Below are positions 49,860 through 63,500 of a DNA stretch of 64,000 nucleotides, one piece after another (the first letter of the stretch is position 1; every line of letters starts with the position of its first letter). The position numbers were made by a program, and so were the translations under genes. The stretch is from Scatophagus argus (lineage: Eukaryota > Chordata > Actinopteri > Scatophagidae). The stretch covers positions 1,784,001-1,848,000 of the forward strand of contig NC_058510.1 of assembly GCF_020382885.2 (NCBI RefSeq). The letters run 5' to 3'. The notes under the pieces were generated by a model, which ran no database searches, had not been told where the DNA came from, and saw only the letters and a program-made list of their open reading frames with translations.

Positions 49860-50129
49860 CTGTGAGAGGAGTAAAACCAGTCTGCAGTGTGCGCGTCTTC
49901 TGTTTGACTGACTGTTACAATCAGACTTAATTAATTTAACTTAAAGAATTAGACTTCAATGATGTTTACGTGTGCTTATTGTGAATGTGATGCCAGCAAC
50001 ACGTTTCAAACCAGCTGGGACAGAAGCAACGCTGTCCAGTGAAATATACCAAAGAAGCACATTTTCATTATCCACAGGGTTTTTTCCCAATAAATAAATA
50101 CATAAAAGCAAGAAAAACAGAACTGCAAA

Positions 50130-50616
50130 CAGATTATATCCCACTGAAGAACCACAGGACGGTTTTCTCAGCAGCGTCGATTGTGTTTTGTTGCGTTTCT
50201 GTGGGAATTTGTGCCCATTCATGCAGTAGAGCATTTGTGAGGTCACACACTGATCTTGGACCAAAAGGCCTGGCTCACAATCTCCGTTCCAGTTCATCCC
50301 AAAGGTGTTGGATGGGGTTGAGGTCAGGGCTCTGTGTGGGCCAGTCAAGTTCTTCCACACCAAACTCATCCAACCATGTCTTTATGGAGCTTTGCTTTGT
50401 GCACTGGGGCACAGTCATGCTGGAATAGAAAAGGGCCTTCAACAAACTGTTGCCACAAAGTTGGAAGCATAGCATTGTCCAAAATGTCTTGGTGTGCTGA
50501 AGCATTAAGATTTCCCTCCAGGGGGCCAGGGGCCCAAACCCTGAGGAACAGCCCCATGCCACACCTGCAGTCAATAATACAGAGGTGTGTCCCAATACTT
50601 TTGTCTGTGTAGTGTA
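50130..50616 (-). mobile_element. Dead Tc1-like DNA transposon copy (3' half)
   Basis: The minus strand encodes the C-terminal part of a Tc1/mariner-type transposase. GLFLRVWAPGPLEGNLNA, LPTLWQQFVEGPFLFQHD and APVHKAK are in one frame, and after a one-base shift near 50385 the text continues SIKTWLDEFG...WPTQSPDLNPIQHLWDELERRL. A TGA at 50277-50275 interrupts it, after which ARPFGPRSVCDLTNALLHEW continues in frame to a TAA near 50133. The usual catalytic Glu of the NPIE motif is Gln here. Frameshift, stop and active-site change make the copy inactive. The outer edge TACACTACACAGACAAAAG at about 50598-50616 resembles a Tc1-type internal junction or terminus. The N-terminal DNA-binding half and second inverted repeat are not seen. 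Confidence 0.85.
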
Positions 50617-52293
50617 TGTCTAAATGGCTGTTTTGTACATGCTCTATGAAGGATGTTACTGCTCTGGAAAACCGTCGTCAGTGACTGCCTTCTGTTTTCT
50701 TTGGAGGTTTATTGGACGTCACATTTCAATCAAGCCAAAAGCCACGAGGTTTGGTTTTTCTCTTCCAGTGGCAGACTGTCCATCAGTCTGACAGGAAATG
50801 GATGAGCTGCTGCTGTACTGACCTTTGAGACGTAGTGGATAATAAAGCTGTGGACTTTATCAGAGCACTTCAGCACAAACACACTTTAATCAATAAGCGG
50901 GACAAGAGCTGAAGCTCCTTCCAGTAAAACTAATAAGAGAGTGTGGACGTGCAGTCACATCGGCGAGCTCGTTCACCGTCACCTGTTCCTCTCCTCTTCC
51001 TCTCCTGTTCGCTCCCTTTGTCCTGAGTTTCCTCTTCATCCTCACCATCGTTTCATCTTTCTCCTCGTGTGTCTTCATCCTCCTGACTTCCTCATCGTCG
51101 GGGAGTCACAGCGCTGAGAGGAAGCTCCTCACATTATCGGCTGCTTGGCTTCGCTCCTGATTGGCATCTCACATTAAAGATTCTGCACTCTCTCAGTTAC
51201 TTTTTGTTTTCCCTTCCCTAAGAACCTGAAGCCATCAGCTCCTCGGAGAGCCTTCACGGGATCCTCCATCTGTCTGTTTGCTCTGCGCCTTCGCTGTAAG
51301 CCTGCTCTCGCTGACTCCGCCCGGTGACCAAGTCGTCCAGGTTTTCACCCTGGACGCGTTTCCATTTGCTGAAGCGGAGAAGAAAGAGTGGCTCCACCAA
51401 GCAGCAGCTGCCTGACACTGATGCCCTGATATCACATGTTGTCCTCGTGTCAGGAGCAGGCTTTGTGTTGAAGCATCAGCGCCGACCTCGCAAACCAGCA
51501 GAAGTCTTTCTGAGTCTGCTGCCTTTTGTCTCTTTAATATAATTTGTTAACCTGACGGATTCGATGCTCCATCAGTCAAAGCCCTCCTGTTTTCCACAGT
51601 GTAATTGAACGTAAACAAATATCGGGCAGGAAACAAAGTAGCTGCTGAGGGTCTTCGTTGCCGCGTCCTTTAATCGTCACTGACACCTCATTATGTCTTC
51701 AGATGGAGTCCTGAGTGAAAGCAGGCCAACCAGTCTGGACTTTATTAGCCTGGTGCGTTTGGTTTGCACCAAACCTCCACAAAGCAGTAAACAAACTCAA
51801 ACGGTTTGGCAGCTTGGGTTGAGTGTTTGTTTATTGAGTCTGGGCGTCTCACTTACCGTAAGGAAAAGTTGTGCCAATTCTCTAAGATGGATGGAAATGG
51901 TTTCCTTCAGGGCCACGCACAGGAAGCCAAACCCAGGCTGAATAACAACAGAAAGCTGCTTTATTGCCACCTGAAAGGAAACAAACCTTCGCAGCCTGGA
52001 GGGGATTTACTCACTTGCTCTCGAGAAGTCGAGCTTCACACATATTTGAACTTGGATCACGTGGATGACAGCCAGCGCCAAAATGCAGCTGAAAGATTTT
52101 TGTCCGAACGTCCTCTGAACTTCCTGAATGTGAAACAAACATGGAGATGTGAAGGTGAAAGCCTTGTGAGCAGGAATGTGCTCGTGGCAGCCGCAAATCC
52201 AACAGACAACTTTAGCTTCTGTGCTAAGAAACGCACTTCCTGGGTTCAACACTAGGGGGAGTACTGAAGCACCAAACAAAAATGTGTGGAAAC

Positions 52294-52441
52294 GTGTGTG
52301 TGTGTGTGTGTTGAGAAAGAAAACAGGTGCTTCCTCCTTTTTCGGCTTTTCTCCACTGACCTTTTCCCCTTAAGAAAACTACTTCACATGAACGCGATAT
52401 CAATAGCACACACTCACACACACACACACACACACACACAC
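52294..52441. repeat. (GT)9 and (CA)13 runs about 100 bp apart, inverted
   Basis: A GT run at 52294-52311 and a CA run at 52415-52441 lie in opposite orientation around about 100 bp of unique sequence. Confidence 0.96.
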
Positions 52442-54463
52442 CCAGACTGTGTGTCCAGATATTTTTTCTCTAATTATTTTTAGCAGCTTGACTCACGGCC
52501 TCCATTGTTTCAGGTTAACACTCTGGTCTGAAGTTGTTCACGAGGGGGTTTGATGAAGGCTGAAAAAAGCAGCTTTAATCTGTGTTTTTATTTCAGGTTT
52601 TGTGCTATTTTAACCTTTACAATAAACAATGTTTTCTCTCCCTGTGTGACCGCTGCGGCGCTTTGAATGGAAACACGTTTTTGTGGGGAGATTCCTCACA
52701 TTGCTAACAGTCCAATCAGTGCAAACTCTTATTGATTAGCAGGCGTCTCCATGTGTTCAGGTGTCCCTTCATTCCGCTCGGACAACACGAACTTGTGCAC
52801 AATATTGGCTAAATATTACTTGCATGAAAATAGTAAAGCAATCAGCCGCATGAGAGAAGGATTAGAAATGTAAAAGTGCACTGATTTTGACTGTCCTGCA
52901 GCAGCTGGACGTCCAGCTCTCGTCTCCATCACTGCTGACACCGGACGGGTGACTCACTGCAGGTACGTGCAGGACGGCCCTCTTTGGACGGTCCTTTAAT
53001 GTCTTTCCAGTCTGTCCAGAACTTCCCAGAGAGCTCGTCCAGCCAGCAGGGAGGTTCGCTCTGGCAGGAAGCGTGGAGGATAATATTAGAGGAAAGAGGA
53101 ACACATCTGTGCACAGCTGGCATGATGTGTTCTGTAGTGTAACTTTACTCCTAACAAAGTTCACAGACTGAGCCACATCCTCTAAGTGAAGGCAGAGGAA
53201 ACTCCTTAACAGCCACTAAATCATTCATGGCCTCTGCAGGACAGGTAGGAAACAAACAACTTCAGGAGCTTCATAATTAATGCACATAAATGAAATGATA
53301 AATGCTTTTGCTTAGAGACTGTGATGACGCTGTGCTTCAGCCTTAAAGCTCCTGAAAACTTATTTCCTCATTGAGCTTCTCAGTGTAAGTCGGGTTTGTC
53401 ACTCTGAGAGACACTTTTGATCCATTTTAAATAGAGAAATGTATCACTGAGAGCATCTTGAAAACACAATTTCTCATGTTGATGCTGGAGATGTCAGGGC
53501 TTTCATTACCATTCGGTCCACTCCTGATGACTGTGGAGCCTCATTAGACAGAACACAGGCTGAAGAGCTCTCAGGACTTCAAAGAGCATCGAGTCCTCAG
53601 TGATGTCGAGATGGAAGGAAAAATCCACAGTCAAACAAGCACATCTTTGCATGAGACTTTAAACTGCCTTTTTCATCTGCTCTCACAGACCTCAGAATAC
53701 ACAAATAAATTCCATTTGAGCTGTTTGTTAACCAGGAGTCAAAAGTTGAATTCTTGGCGAGTCCTCGGGGGTGAATTCGTGGGAAGATGAACACGCTTGC
53801 ATCCTTAAATAAAGAGCTTGAATTGTCGCTTTCATTTAGGAGTGAAACTTGAGCTCGTAAGTGCAGTCACTGCTGGTGTTCTCACAAAGTGGTTTGGTTT
53901 TCACTGAGAGAATCCATTAGCAAAGCTCTCTTCCCCCTCATCTTCATTCCACTCGCTGTACTCCTTTTCATCACTAAATACCAGCACATCTGATCAACAT
54001 CTAACTAAGCTGGAGAATCTGCCGCATGCAGTTTGTTGCTGAACGTCACAGTCAGGGTTCGTCCTCTGAGGACCACGAACGTGTGTGTTTTATGAACTGC
54101 AGTGCGAGAGTCGTTCAGATTCTCGCAGTGTGAGTCGCGGCACAAGCACCGACTAGAAACGGCAGCAGTAAGTAAGAAATCACAGAAATACAAAACGGTT
54201 CAAAGTGAACTGCAGCCAAAGACTGAAACCCTGTTGGGAACAGAAGGGAAGGAGGACACTGAAATGAGGTTTCACCCGCTAATGAGGCTCCTCACATCCC
54301 CATCACTAACTGCTCTTCCTTCAGCCAACATGCTGAAAGAGATGAAATGGAGTCAATGAGGGGAGGTCTCGCTCCCGAAAGGCATCGTCCCACTTCTGTG
54401 TCCCCTTCACATGAAAAGTGAAAGTGCTTCTTCTTCTGTGGAGCAGACACGTTGATGTTCACA

Positions 54464-54503
54464 CACTCTGAAGCCTCCATCAGCATGTGGAGGCTTCAGA
54501 GTG
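54464..54503. repeat. Perfect 16-bp inverted repeat (hairpin)
   Basis: CACTCTGAAGCCTCCA (54464-54479) and TGGAGGCTTCAGAGTG (54488-54503) are exact reverse complements around the 8-nt loop TCAGCATG. The flanks do not pair. Confidence 0.92.
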
Positions 54504-57500
54504 CTGCAGAGGTGGAAACACATTTGTTAGAGTAATCACGTTCTCACGCTGGATTTGACCTTCTGATCCCAACCTCAGAAGCCGTTAGAGCCCAGATGAC
54601 CTCTGTGGGACACGTTCGACCCACTTTCTGACTGGATTCACTGAACATTAAGATATTATAAAAAACTCTGTGTAGTTTGGACTGAATTAACACGTTTTTG
54701 GCCTCTGAGCGAGAGGTGATCACCTCCTCAAAGCACCTTTAATGTCTATAATACGTGTGTGTGCAAACTGCATGACCTGCAGTTATCAGCTGCTGCAGAA
54801 GCTGTCACAGAACAGGATCAGAGGGGAGGGAAAGCGGGAGCACAGACGGACTGAGTATGATAAGTCGCTTCTGTAGTCATGACTATTAATCACGATAAAA
54901 GTCATCACTATGGAAAATAAAGTGTATTTAATTCAGTGTGGCTTCTGAGCTCTCTGGCAAACTCTGACAAAATGCCAGCAGGCTGCTGGGTCCATCTGGA
55001 CTGAATTCTTGTCCTGCTGCACCTCCTGACCTCAGCAAACCTTTTCTTTCTCTCTGCTGTTTGGCCTATACAATATAAAAGCAGACGCAGGAGCCGCCGG
55101 AGGCTGTGGACAGCAGTTAGCTCATCTTTTCTGCTCACCTTGAGAAAAGGTTTCAGAGAAAAAGCAGGAGAGGGCAGATTTGCGTTTGAAGATATGAGCT
55201 GCAGACGAAACAGAAGGTGGAGGAGGAGGTGGAGGCCGTAGAGCCACCAGACCTGGCGTTTGCTGACCAGTGACAGCCCAGTTCAGACAAAAGCAGCTGA
55301 TGGCATACATGAACCATGAAGCAGAGACAGACTGGCTAATTTATGACTTCAGTAAGGAAAAACACGCCAATGCAAAGTGTAAACTGACTCAGCGGTCATC
55401 AGGTTGCAGTCGGGACCTCTTACCTTGTGAGCCCAGCAGTAATTAGCCATGAAACCTGCAGTACATAATTTCTGTCACTCTGAAAACAGAAGACGTCCTG
55501 ATGTGGGATCTTAGGGATCAGGAATCAGGAATCAGGCTGCGATCACGACTGAGCAGAACAAACCGTCGACAACTTCCTTCCTCCCTGACGTTTCGTCTGG
55601 TGGTGTGATGAAACATACCGTTAGCTTCTCTGGGTGGGAAACATTTGGGATGACCTTTAGGGATGCTGTAGTTTCTTTTAATGCAGAAATGTGGGACGGT
55701 CAGTGATTGCTTGGTTTTATCTTGCAAAGCTTGTGTGGTTTCAGTCATATTAACCACCAGAAGCCCAACTGCAGGGCTGTTAGGTCGGTGCAGGCTCGTG
55801 TCCGTTACAGGATGCTGTTTCAAATTAAGTGGACAGGAGGAAGACCATGAGACAGTCTTATTAAGTCTCTTCAGTGTGTTCTAGTCCATTTATTTCATAG
55901 CATTCAGGGGAAATGCATTCGCTTGCTCTCACATACTTCCTAGAGATCAAACGCAGCCTGTCTGCCTTCCTCCCTCGTGTTGACTTCAAAGCTGCATTGT
56001 CTGGTGCTTTGATGGTAGTCGTAGCATGTTAGCCGAGGTACGCAGCCGCACGCCGTCACTCTGGTGCACTCTCAATTATCTGCACCAGCTGCTTCCTGAA
56101 TCCTTTATGAGATTCCTTCTCGTGCACCGAAGAAACTCCACATCAGCAGGTGTGAATGAAACAAGCAGGTCCCGTCGCTCTCGACCACAGCAGACTTGTA
56201 AGAAAAGATTGTACGATGTTCAGATCCAGTGGTTCAGGTCTGGTGAGGTGAGGTGCAGCCGTTTCCCCTTCCAGAGTGTTGAAATCGACAAAATATTCAG
56301 AAATGGCTTTGGAAATAAATTCGACTTCCTGCAAAAACTCACCTCTAGAGAGATTTCAGACCGAGACTTCTGCCTCAAACGCATCAGAGCAGGCAGGGAG
56401 GAAGCCAAAAACCAAAAAACCACAAAAACTAAACCCAAAGTCCAACCCAGGAGAGCAGACACGACGAGACACAGAGACGATCTGACAAGGAGCAAAGGGA
56501 CAAAGAGAGGAAGATGTCTGGGTTGGACAGGTGGGAAACGCAGGGGGAGGTGAGGGGGCGAGGACATCAGGTGAGTCACATCGAGGAACCAGGAAAAACA
56601 CGAACTGCACTGGAGCAACAGGGGGGCTACCTGAGCGTTATCTGAATCAGAATGAGCAGAGAAATGAGCATTAGGGTTTTGTCAAAGTTCTTCTAATTGG
56701 TTGTTTTGATTCTTGTTGTGTGTGTGAGGCGCATATAAAACCAGCCAGTAACAGCCAGTTTATTCAGCTCTTGGACAGCGCGGGACGAATGGACTGAAAA
56801 CACTCCGACTGCACCAGTTTCCGCCGGGGCCGTCTGGTTTCTCTGCAAACCAAACATAAGCCATCAGATTGCTGTAGTTACATGAATATGCAACACATTT
56901 AGATTTTAATCAAGCTGTTTCAGGGGGACGTGAGGCCTTTGCTGTTCGACTAAAATCCTCTCCAAGTGTCCAACTGTCCTCGCTGTCCACGTCTCTGCAG
57001 TGTGTCGGCTCCGTGTGCACTTCAGTCACTCAGTCAGTGAGCCAATCCGAAGTGGACACCAGCATCCGTGAGTTTCACGGAGGTTTAAGAGTCGCTAAGC
57101 TCTCCAGACTCGTTTCCTGACTGAACAACGCTGGAAACTGGATCCAACAAGCTTTGTCTTGTTTTCCTAAAGTCTCCTGAAAATTGGAAACGACAGGAGA
57201 GCAGCCTTGCATGACTGCAGTCCAGACAGCAGGTAAACGGCTGTCATCACTCACAACCACGAGCAGAGGAAGTTATCGACACGCCGAGTCAATAGAGAAT
57301 AATTACGGCTGGAGAAACTGAGAGCTGAGAGCAAATGTTCTGTATGTACAACAAGAAAATCACACGTGCAAACGCTCAGAACAAACTAGGACACCTTCCT
57401 CCTCCTTCCTGTCCCATCCAGGACCGAGAGCTCAGCACAGTGACTTTCACACGCAGACACTGGACACTGAGTCGTGATTTACTCAGTCAGTCGTGCAAAT

Positions 57501-60500
57501 GGCGAGTCTCGCTGGGCTCTGGGATTGTCATGTGAGACGTGCAGGTGGCGTCTTCCGTGTTAACACAGACATGCGTGTGCTCCAACACGCGATGGTTTAC
57601 AAACCGCTGATGATGCAGAAAAATGTGAGGATGTTTTATGAATAATTTATGCCTGCGTCTGCACAATATGAACTCATGTATTCTTACTGTGATTAAGCTT
57701 CATATCGACATGTTTCCCCCGATCTGTTCATCCGACTCTTTTCCACGAGGCAAACAGGCCCGTGTGGCCTGATGCATGCTGGGAGCTGCCGCCTTCAGTC
57801 CGCTGCAGTTTAATTGAATTTGCAGAGATCATCAAAAGTGAAAATAAATGAAAAGCAGCACAAAATGAGAGTGTATTGATGTGCCGTCGGTCAGTTGGAA
57901 CATTAACGCCGTCGGGTGAAGCTGAAGATAAAGGTAATAGCAAATCCTATTTGTGTGCAGTGTTGCATAAGGTAATGACAGTGTGGGAGCGTGACAGCGA
58001 GTTTCAGGTGTTGGGAGTCTGAGGATTTTATTTCTGTCTGCAGCAGGTTTGGACTGATGCTGCAGGACGGCCTGCACATCACCTGCTGTGGCTCTGCAGG
58101 AGGGAAAACATTCAAGCGATTTAACTTCTCGCTTCACGGGTTTTTAACAGGCCTTACAGACCGGGACGTGGAGACTGACAGTCGTGAATTTAGTCAGGAG
58201 AAAGTGTCGCCAGCCAATCACCAATCAAAACTTTATTATCATCTCTACTTGTCATTAGTGGAATCATACAAACGAGATAAAAATGTTGAGGAAACAAATA
58301 ACTGTATTTATTTAGCTTTTTGCTTATTTTTGCATCAGACTTCATAGCTAACCAGTGACGGCAGCATCTCGATGAGACGCGCCGCGATGTGGTCGGCGCT
58401 CAGTTCATTTTGTCATCTGCTAAGCAACAGCCTGTTTTCACATTGTCTTTTGTGTCCCCTGTCGGGGGACGACTGGATGCAGTTCAGCAGCTTGTAGACA
58501 AACTGTCTCACATGCTGATCGGCTCCTCTGATTGGCTTTCGTAAAGTCCACTGATTGTGCTGCTTTGTGTCTCCTCGGCTGCCTTCAGATGATGCAGAGT
58601 TATGTCGGCTGTAGAGTCACGTGGGCTGCTTCCTCCACCTTCACCCATCTCCACCTCCTCTCACTCCTGTCCCTCTCCTGTGGTCCCTCCTTCATTCCCA
58701 TAATTACTAGTCCACCCACTCTTCGTCTTCTCTCTCAGTACTTCCTTTCTCTTTCTTTGTTTTGTTGCTTTGCGGGACATCAGACCCCTGATGTCTCCTG
58801 CTGCTTCCTCTGCCTTCCCTCTCAGTTTCACCCGTGTTTCCACGTCTCTTCTCCGTGTCCTGTGTCTCTCATCCGTTTGACCCAGTGATGCACAGCAGTA
58901 GTCTCAGCGGATCCTACAAGAAACACTTTAATCTAATTACTTCTCCTCCTAATGTCCTCGAAGGCCAGCATGGACATTTATCAGGGGAAAAGGACCCGGA
59001 CGTCGTCGGGCAGCAGTGGAGGCCGTTTGAGATAACCTGACATGAACTGCCTGTTGGTGGCTCGTGTTTCTGAGGGAGATCAGCTAGTTTCCCTGCAGAC
59101 GAATGCTGCTGTAGTCACACAAAGCTCGGGGACTGAAAACAGAAATGGCTCTCGTCGTGATATGCTTCAGTGTTGATGCCTGTGGGCAGCCCGTGTGCTT
59201 TAATCAGCACACATTTGCATTGTGTTTGTGAGTGGAGGCAGCGTGCGGTGCGTCAGGGCGCAGGCTGCCGGGCGTCCATCTTAATCATGTGGAGATGCGG
59301 AGGATGCTGCGCTCTTGCAGGTGATTGTCCTCTGGAGGCTGAAATGTGTGCTGATGTGTTTGAATCACAAAGAGAAAGTGAATATTACAAAGCATGACTT
59401 TATGATCTGTGAGCCACTGATGGAAGCGACATAAATATGCACATAATGTTTTGTATTTCTTTAGAAATTCATTATCAGCAAAGTCAAAGGCAAGATTGTG
59501 CTGCCCAGCGCCAATCGACTGTAAAACCGTCAGCTGCTGCTTGTGGGCTCACGGTTCAAAAGGTCAGAAACTGCCTCAGCAACGCAATTATTACTCCAGT
59601 TTCATTACTACGCCTCTTCACTGATCACAAGTGGCCTGTTATGGGTCATCTTCTGTAACAGGACGTCTCTGATGTGACAGCTTTTAGCTTAGTTTCACGT
59701 CCTCCTTCGGTTCATCGTCTGCAGGCCGCGGACGGACTTTTCCCCATTTCTGTGCAGGCACAGGACGAAAGCAGCTGTTTACCTGAAATGGAAGTAACAG
59801 ATCTGAGAGCAACAGTCACACCTGAGGCTGAAAGAGCTGCAGTGACTGTGACTGAACTGAGAGTTCAGGGCCACGTTTCAGAGCGTTTTTAATGGTCTTT
59901 CCACTGCTGTGGTGCAGTGCTGCTTTGGCCCACAGCGACGAGAGCCTCATTAACATGTGAACATGATGACGGATGATTGAAATATTAAATATATTCAATT
60001 TGCACTGCTGAATTTGGATGTTTAATGAAGTTCTGAATGAGCTTAAAACAGTTCTGTCATGTTGAAGATGTTTTTGTGTCCCTGGCACAAAAGGGAGGAT
60101 GAACAACAGCCGAAGCTGAGTAAACATCAGCCTGACTTTTATGTCCGGCTGTTGGAGGCTCCGTCGGCGTGAGGGCAGCACCCTGACAACATGTGCTGCT
60201 AATAAACACATGTGACCTTTTCACGGCTCGGGATGAGCGCAGCTCCACACGAACAGGACCACATGAATGGTAAACCTGCTGATGTGAGTCATCTCAGAGT
60301 CTCTGCTGACACCCTGAGCCCACCTGCACCTGCAGCCCGCCTGCGACGAGGTGCATTTCACGCTGTCTGAGGCACACCTGGGAAGGTGACGGTAAGATCG
60401 AAGGAAGATGGAGATTTGGACGGAAGCCCACTTTCACCAGCAAAATAAATAAAACAGATGAATCACGATAAAAAAATGCTTGCCAACTAAAACGTTTGAC

Positions 60501-63500
60501 CATTTTTAGTTTCATAACTGACATTTATTGAAAATAGCATTTTTTATTTTTTTGTTTTAAACTTTAGAGCGTCTTGAGGCGGGAACAGCAGAACGAGTCT
60601 GAAATCTCCTCTGACAGTCACACTAATGATATTAATTGAAGTGGGTGAGCAGTCAGCTCCCCGAGGCGGGACGAGACATCACATGTTAAAATCCTCCCAC
60701 ACCAAACCGCATGGATTTTCTGGAACAATTCTGATCTAAAGCGAATTACCAGGTTTTCACGCACACCTGGATAATCTCATGCAATCCATTTCCAAAATCC
60801 CTCTCTGAAAGCATTTACAGCATCGTGTCATTTCTCATCACATGTAATCAGTGGGACCTGTCGGTGAAACCTCACGGAGCACAGGGTCAGCGTGTGCTGA
60901 TCAAAGGCGTTTATAAGAAATAAACGTGTTTCCTGCTGTAGTCAGACCTTCTCATCAGGCTCCACTACGTTTGTTTTAGATTTATTCTTATTTAAAGCCA
61001 TCGAGCAGCAAAAGATGCCCTGAATCAGAAAGTGTAGGCACAGCAATGTACGTGTTCTGTCCGAGTTTACAGATTTGTCGAGGTTGTAATCACTGGCCTT
61101 TACTCCCAGCGCTCCCCGAGGCAAAGCCAAGGCGGCTACCTGTGGTGAGTCTGCTTCACATTAGCATTTCATTTTCATCAGCTCTCTCCTGTGATATTGT
61201 CACAGGCTCCCTTTGGGAATATAAAAACCTACTGTCAAAACACAGCAGTGATTCCAGCACATGAAAGCTTCAGTGTTTGCTGTGAACATCAGAGAATTCA
61301 TTTTTTAACTGACGTTTCACAGTAAGCTCACTGACACGCAGACGACTTTTCAAACACTTCCGATGGCTTTATTTGTACTTTTGATTTTACGTACTCATTT
61401 GCGTCAGTCACACTACAACGCGTCGCTCTTCTCAGTCAGTAGGGGGCAGACAGGAGCGCATCGCTGGCTGCAGTTCGGGTGTAGAGAGTTTCTCTTGACC
61501 TGAAAAGCCTTCAAACTCTTTTGTTGTTGTGTTTCAGCTTCTTCATCACAGCTTCAGTTTTATCTCGTTCCCTGAGTTTGGCTGCGGAGGCCTGAAGATC
61601 GGCTGTTGGCTTAGCGAGCAACACCTGAACTGCTGCTGGCGTCCTGAGCCGTGGTGCAGGTCACCGACAGATGCGTCCTCGGTGGTTGGCCTTCTGCCAG
61701 TGGTAGCGGTCAAAGTCTCTGTGGATGGAGGACTAACTTCAGCCTATTAAGATTTCATGTCTATTTATGGGTCAGCGCCAGCAGAATAAGCTTCCTCCTG
61801 TGGGGAACATGAATCTGTCAAGGCCGGCCATGAAAAGCACACATGAATCACAGGAAAAGTCTCAACTGCTCTCAGTCCGGTGACCATTAAGCTCATGAAG
61901 CATTACAGCCTGTTTTGACGGCAACTAATGACACCTAATAATCTGGAGGACCCGTTCATCTCGTACAAACAGAGCGAATGATGAGGTAACGTCTCTGAGG
62001 TTACAGACCAGCGTTTGAGCCTTCACTCAAACAAGCCGAGCGACAAGCAAGCGAATCACTCAGAACGAACGGAGCAAAGGACATTCAGCGTCTTGTTTAA
62101 CATTCTGACTCAACGCTGTGAAAAGGAGTGAAGCTCAAAGGGATTACATGCAGCCATATTTCAAAGGTTTTCTAATGAGGATGAGGGTGAAGAGCCGTGA
62201 CGACGCAGCTCATCTCCGCAGTATTTTAACAGCGCGACTGAAATTAAAATGGAGACGAATAAATGTCAGAGAGGAACAAAAACCTGTCATCTCCACGCTG
62301 TTCAAACGCTCAGAAAGCCTTAAATATACACCTTATTTAATCAGAACTGAATCCAGACTCCAGAAACAGGAAAACTGTACAAAAATCTCAAGCAAATGTC
62401 CAATGACTGCTCAGCACATTTATCACAACTGTTCACACGTGACTGATCAATTACAAAATGTCAGATTTTCTCTTTAAATGTAAATCTCCATGTCGCCTGC
62501 TGTGTCCTTGCTTCAAAGTCCCTGTTTTATCAAGAGATTTTATTTGGGACCTGCAGTGTTTCCTTTCAGTTTCCATTCATAATCATTTGTGAGATGGATG
62601 GGAACGCAGTGCCAGGCAGAGCGAGGGTTTAGAAGATTTATAGACGTTAAGAAGAGGACGAAGCGCCGGAGAGCAGGACGGCAGAGGAGCACAGCTAGCG
62701 GCATTGTTGGCTTGTCATAAATCTGCACATCACATTACTCTGCACGCAGCAGCGAAAACCCACTGCGCTCGCCCCGTGAAGAGATTACATTCATCCTCAG
62801 TGAGAGTGCACGGCTTCTTTTTACACCTCGTCACACAGAAGAACAAAAGCTGGAGACAGTTATGAGTTAATTAAAGAACACACTAAAGAACTAAGCCTCC
62901 CCCTGAAATAATTTCGATCCGAGTCCGAAGGTGTTCAACTGAGACGTGATTTCAGCTTTCGTTCAGTCAATTTAACGGCATAATGTAAAAGGTAGGTGAC
63001 TGCCTCACCTGCTGCATACCTGCCATGTCAGTCTCAAACTGGGTGTCTTAATGGAAAGTCTTTTTGATTTTTCTTGACCAGAGTGCTTGTTGGGTACATC
63101 GTGTCCATCTCTGCTGGGGGACAAGGGCTGGATAATGCAAACTGTGTCGAGGAAACGTTAGGAGGCGCCCAGGAGGGATGAATGAATGCTTATTGCTCAT
63201 TGGACAAACGAGGATCGAAAGGTCGGTTGGTTTATGTGATCGCATCACTTCTCCTCCTGCTGCTCGCACTTCATTTTGCTCATTCTAGTTCTCGATCTTC
63301 CTCCCACAATTTGTCCTTGCAACACATTAACTCAGAGCTTTCGCTGATTCATGTTTGTTTCATATCGCTCGCTGCCTGTTTTTCATCTTTCGTCCTGCTT
63401 CCTCATTTTCTAAGCACTGACTCAGCAGAGTTCAGTCCTCTATGATCCATCTTCTTTACCCAAATCAAATACTGACTCCAAGGCACAAACTGGGCCCTAA

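Noticed and set aside
50890..51078. Lys/Arg/Glu-rich minus-strand frame as a missing MFI exon
   Set aside because: It resembles the basic region of MFI only in composition. The expected WM-QMY motif is absent and the phase does not fit.
51806..52255. 149-codon plus-strand frame
   Set aside because: No domain, no conserved motif and an equally open antisense frame.
56026..56553. 175-codon plus-strand frame
   Set aside because: Basic, low-complexity C-terminus and no recognisable domain or splice signals; consistent with chance.
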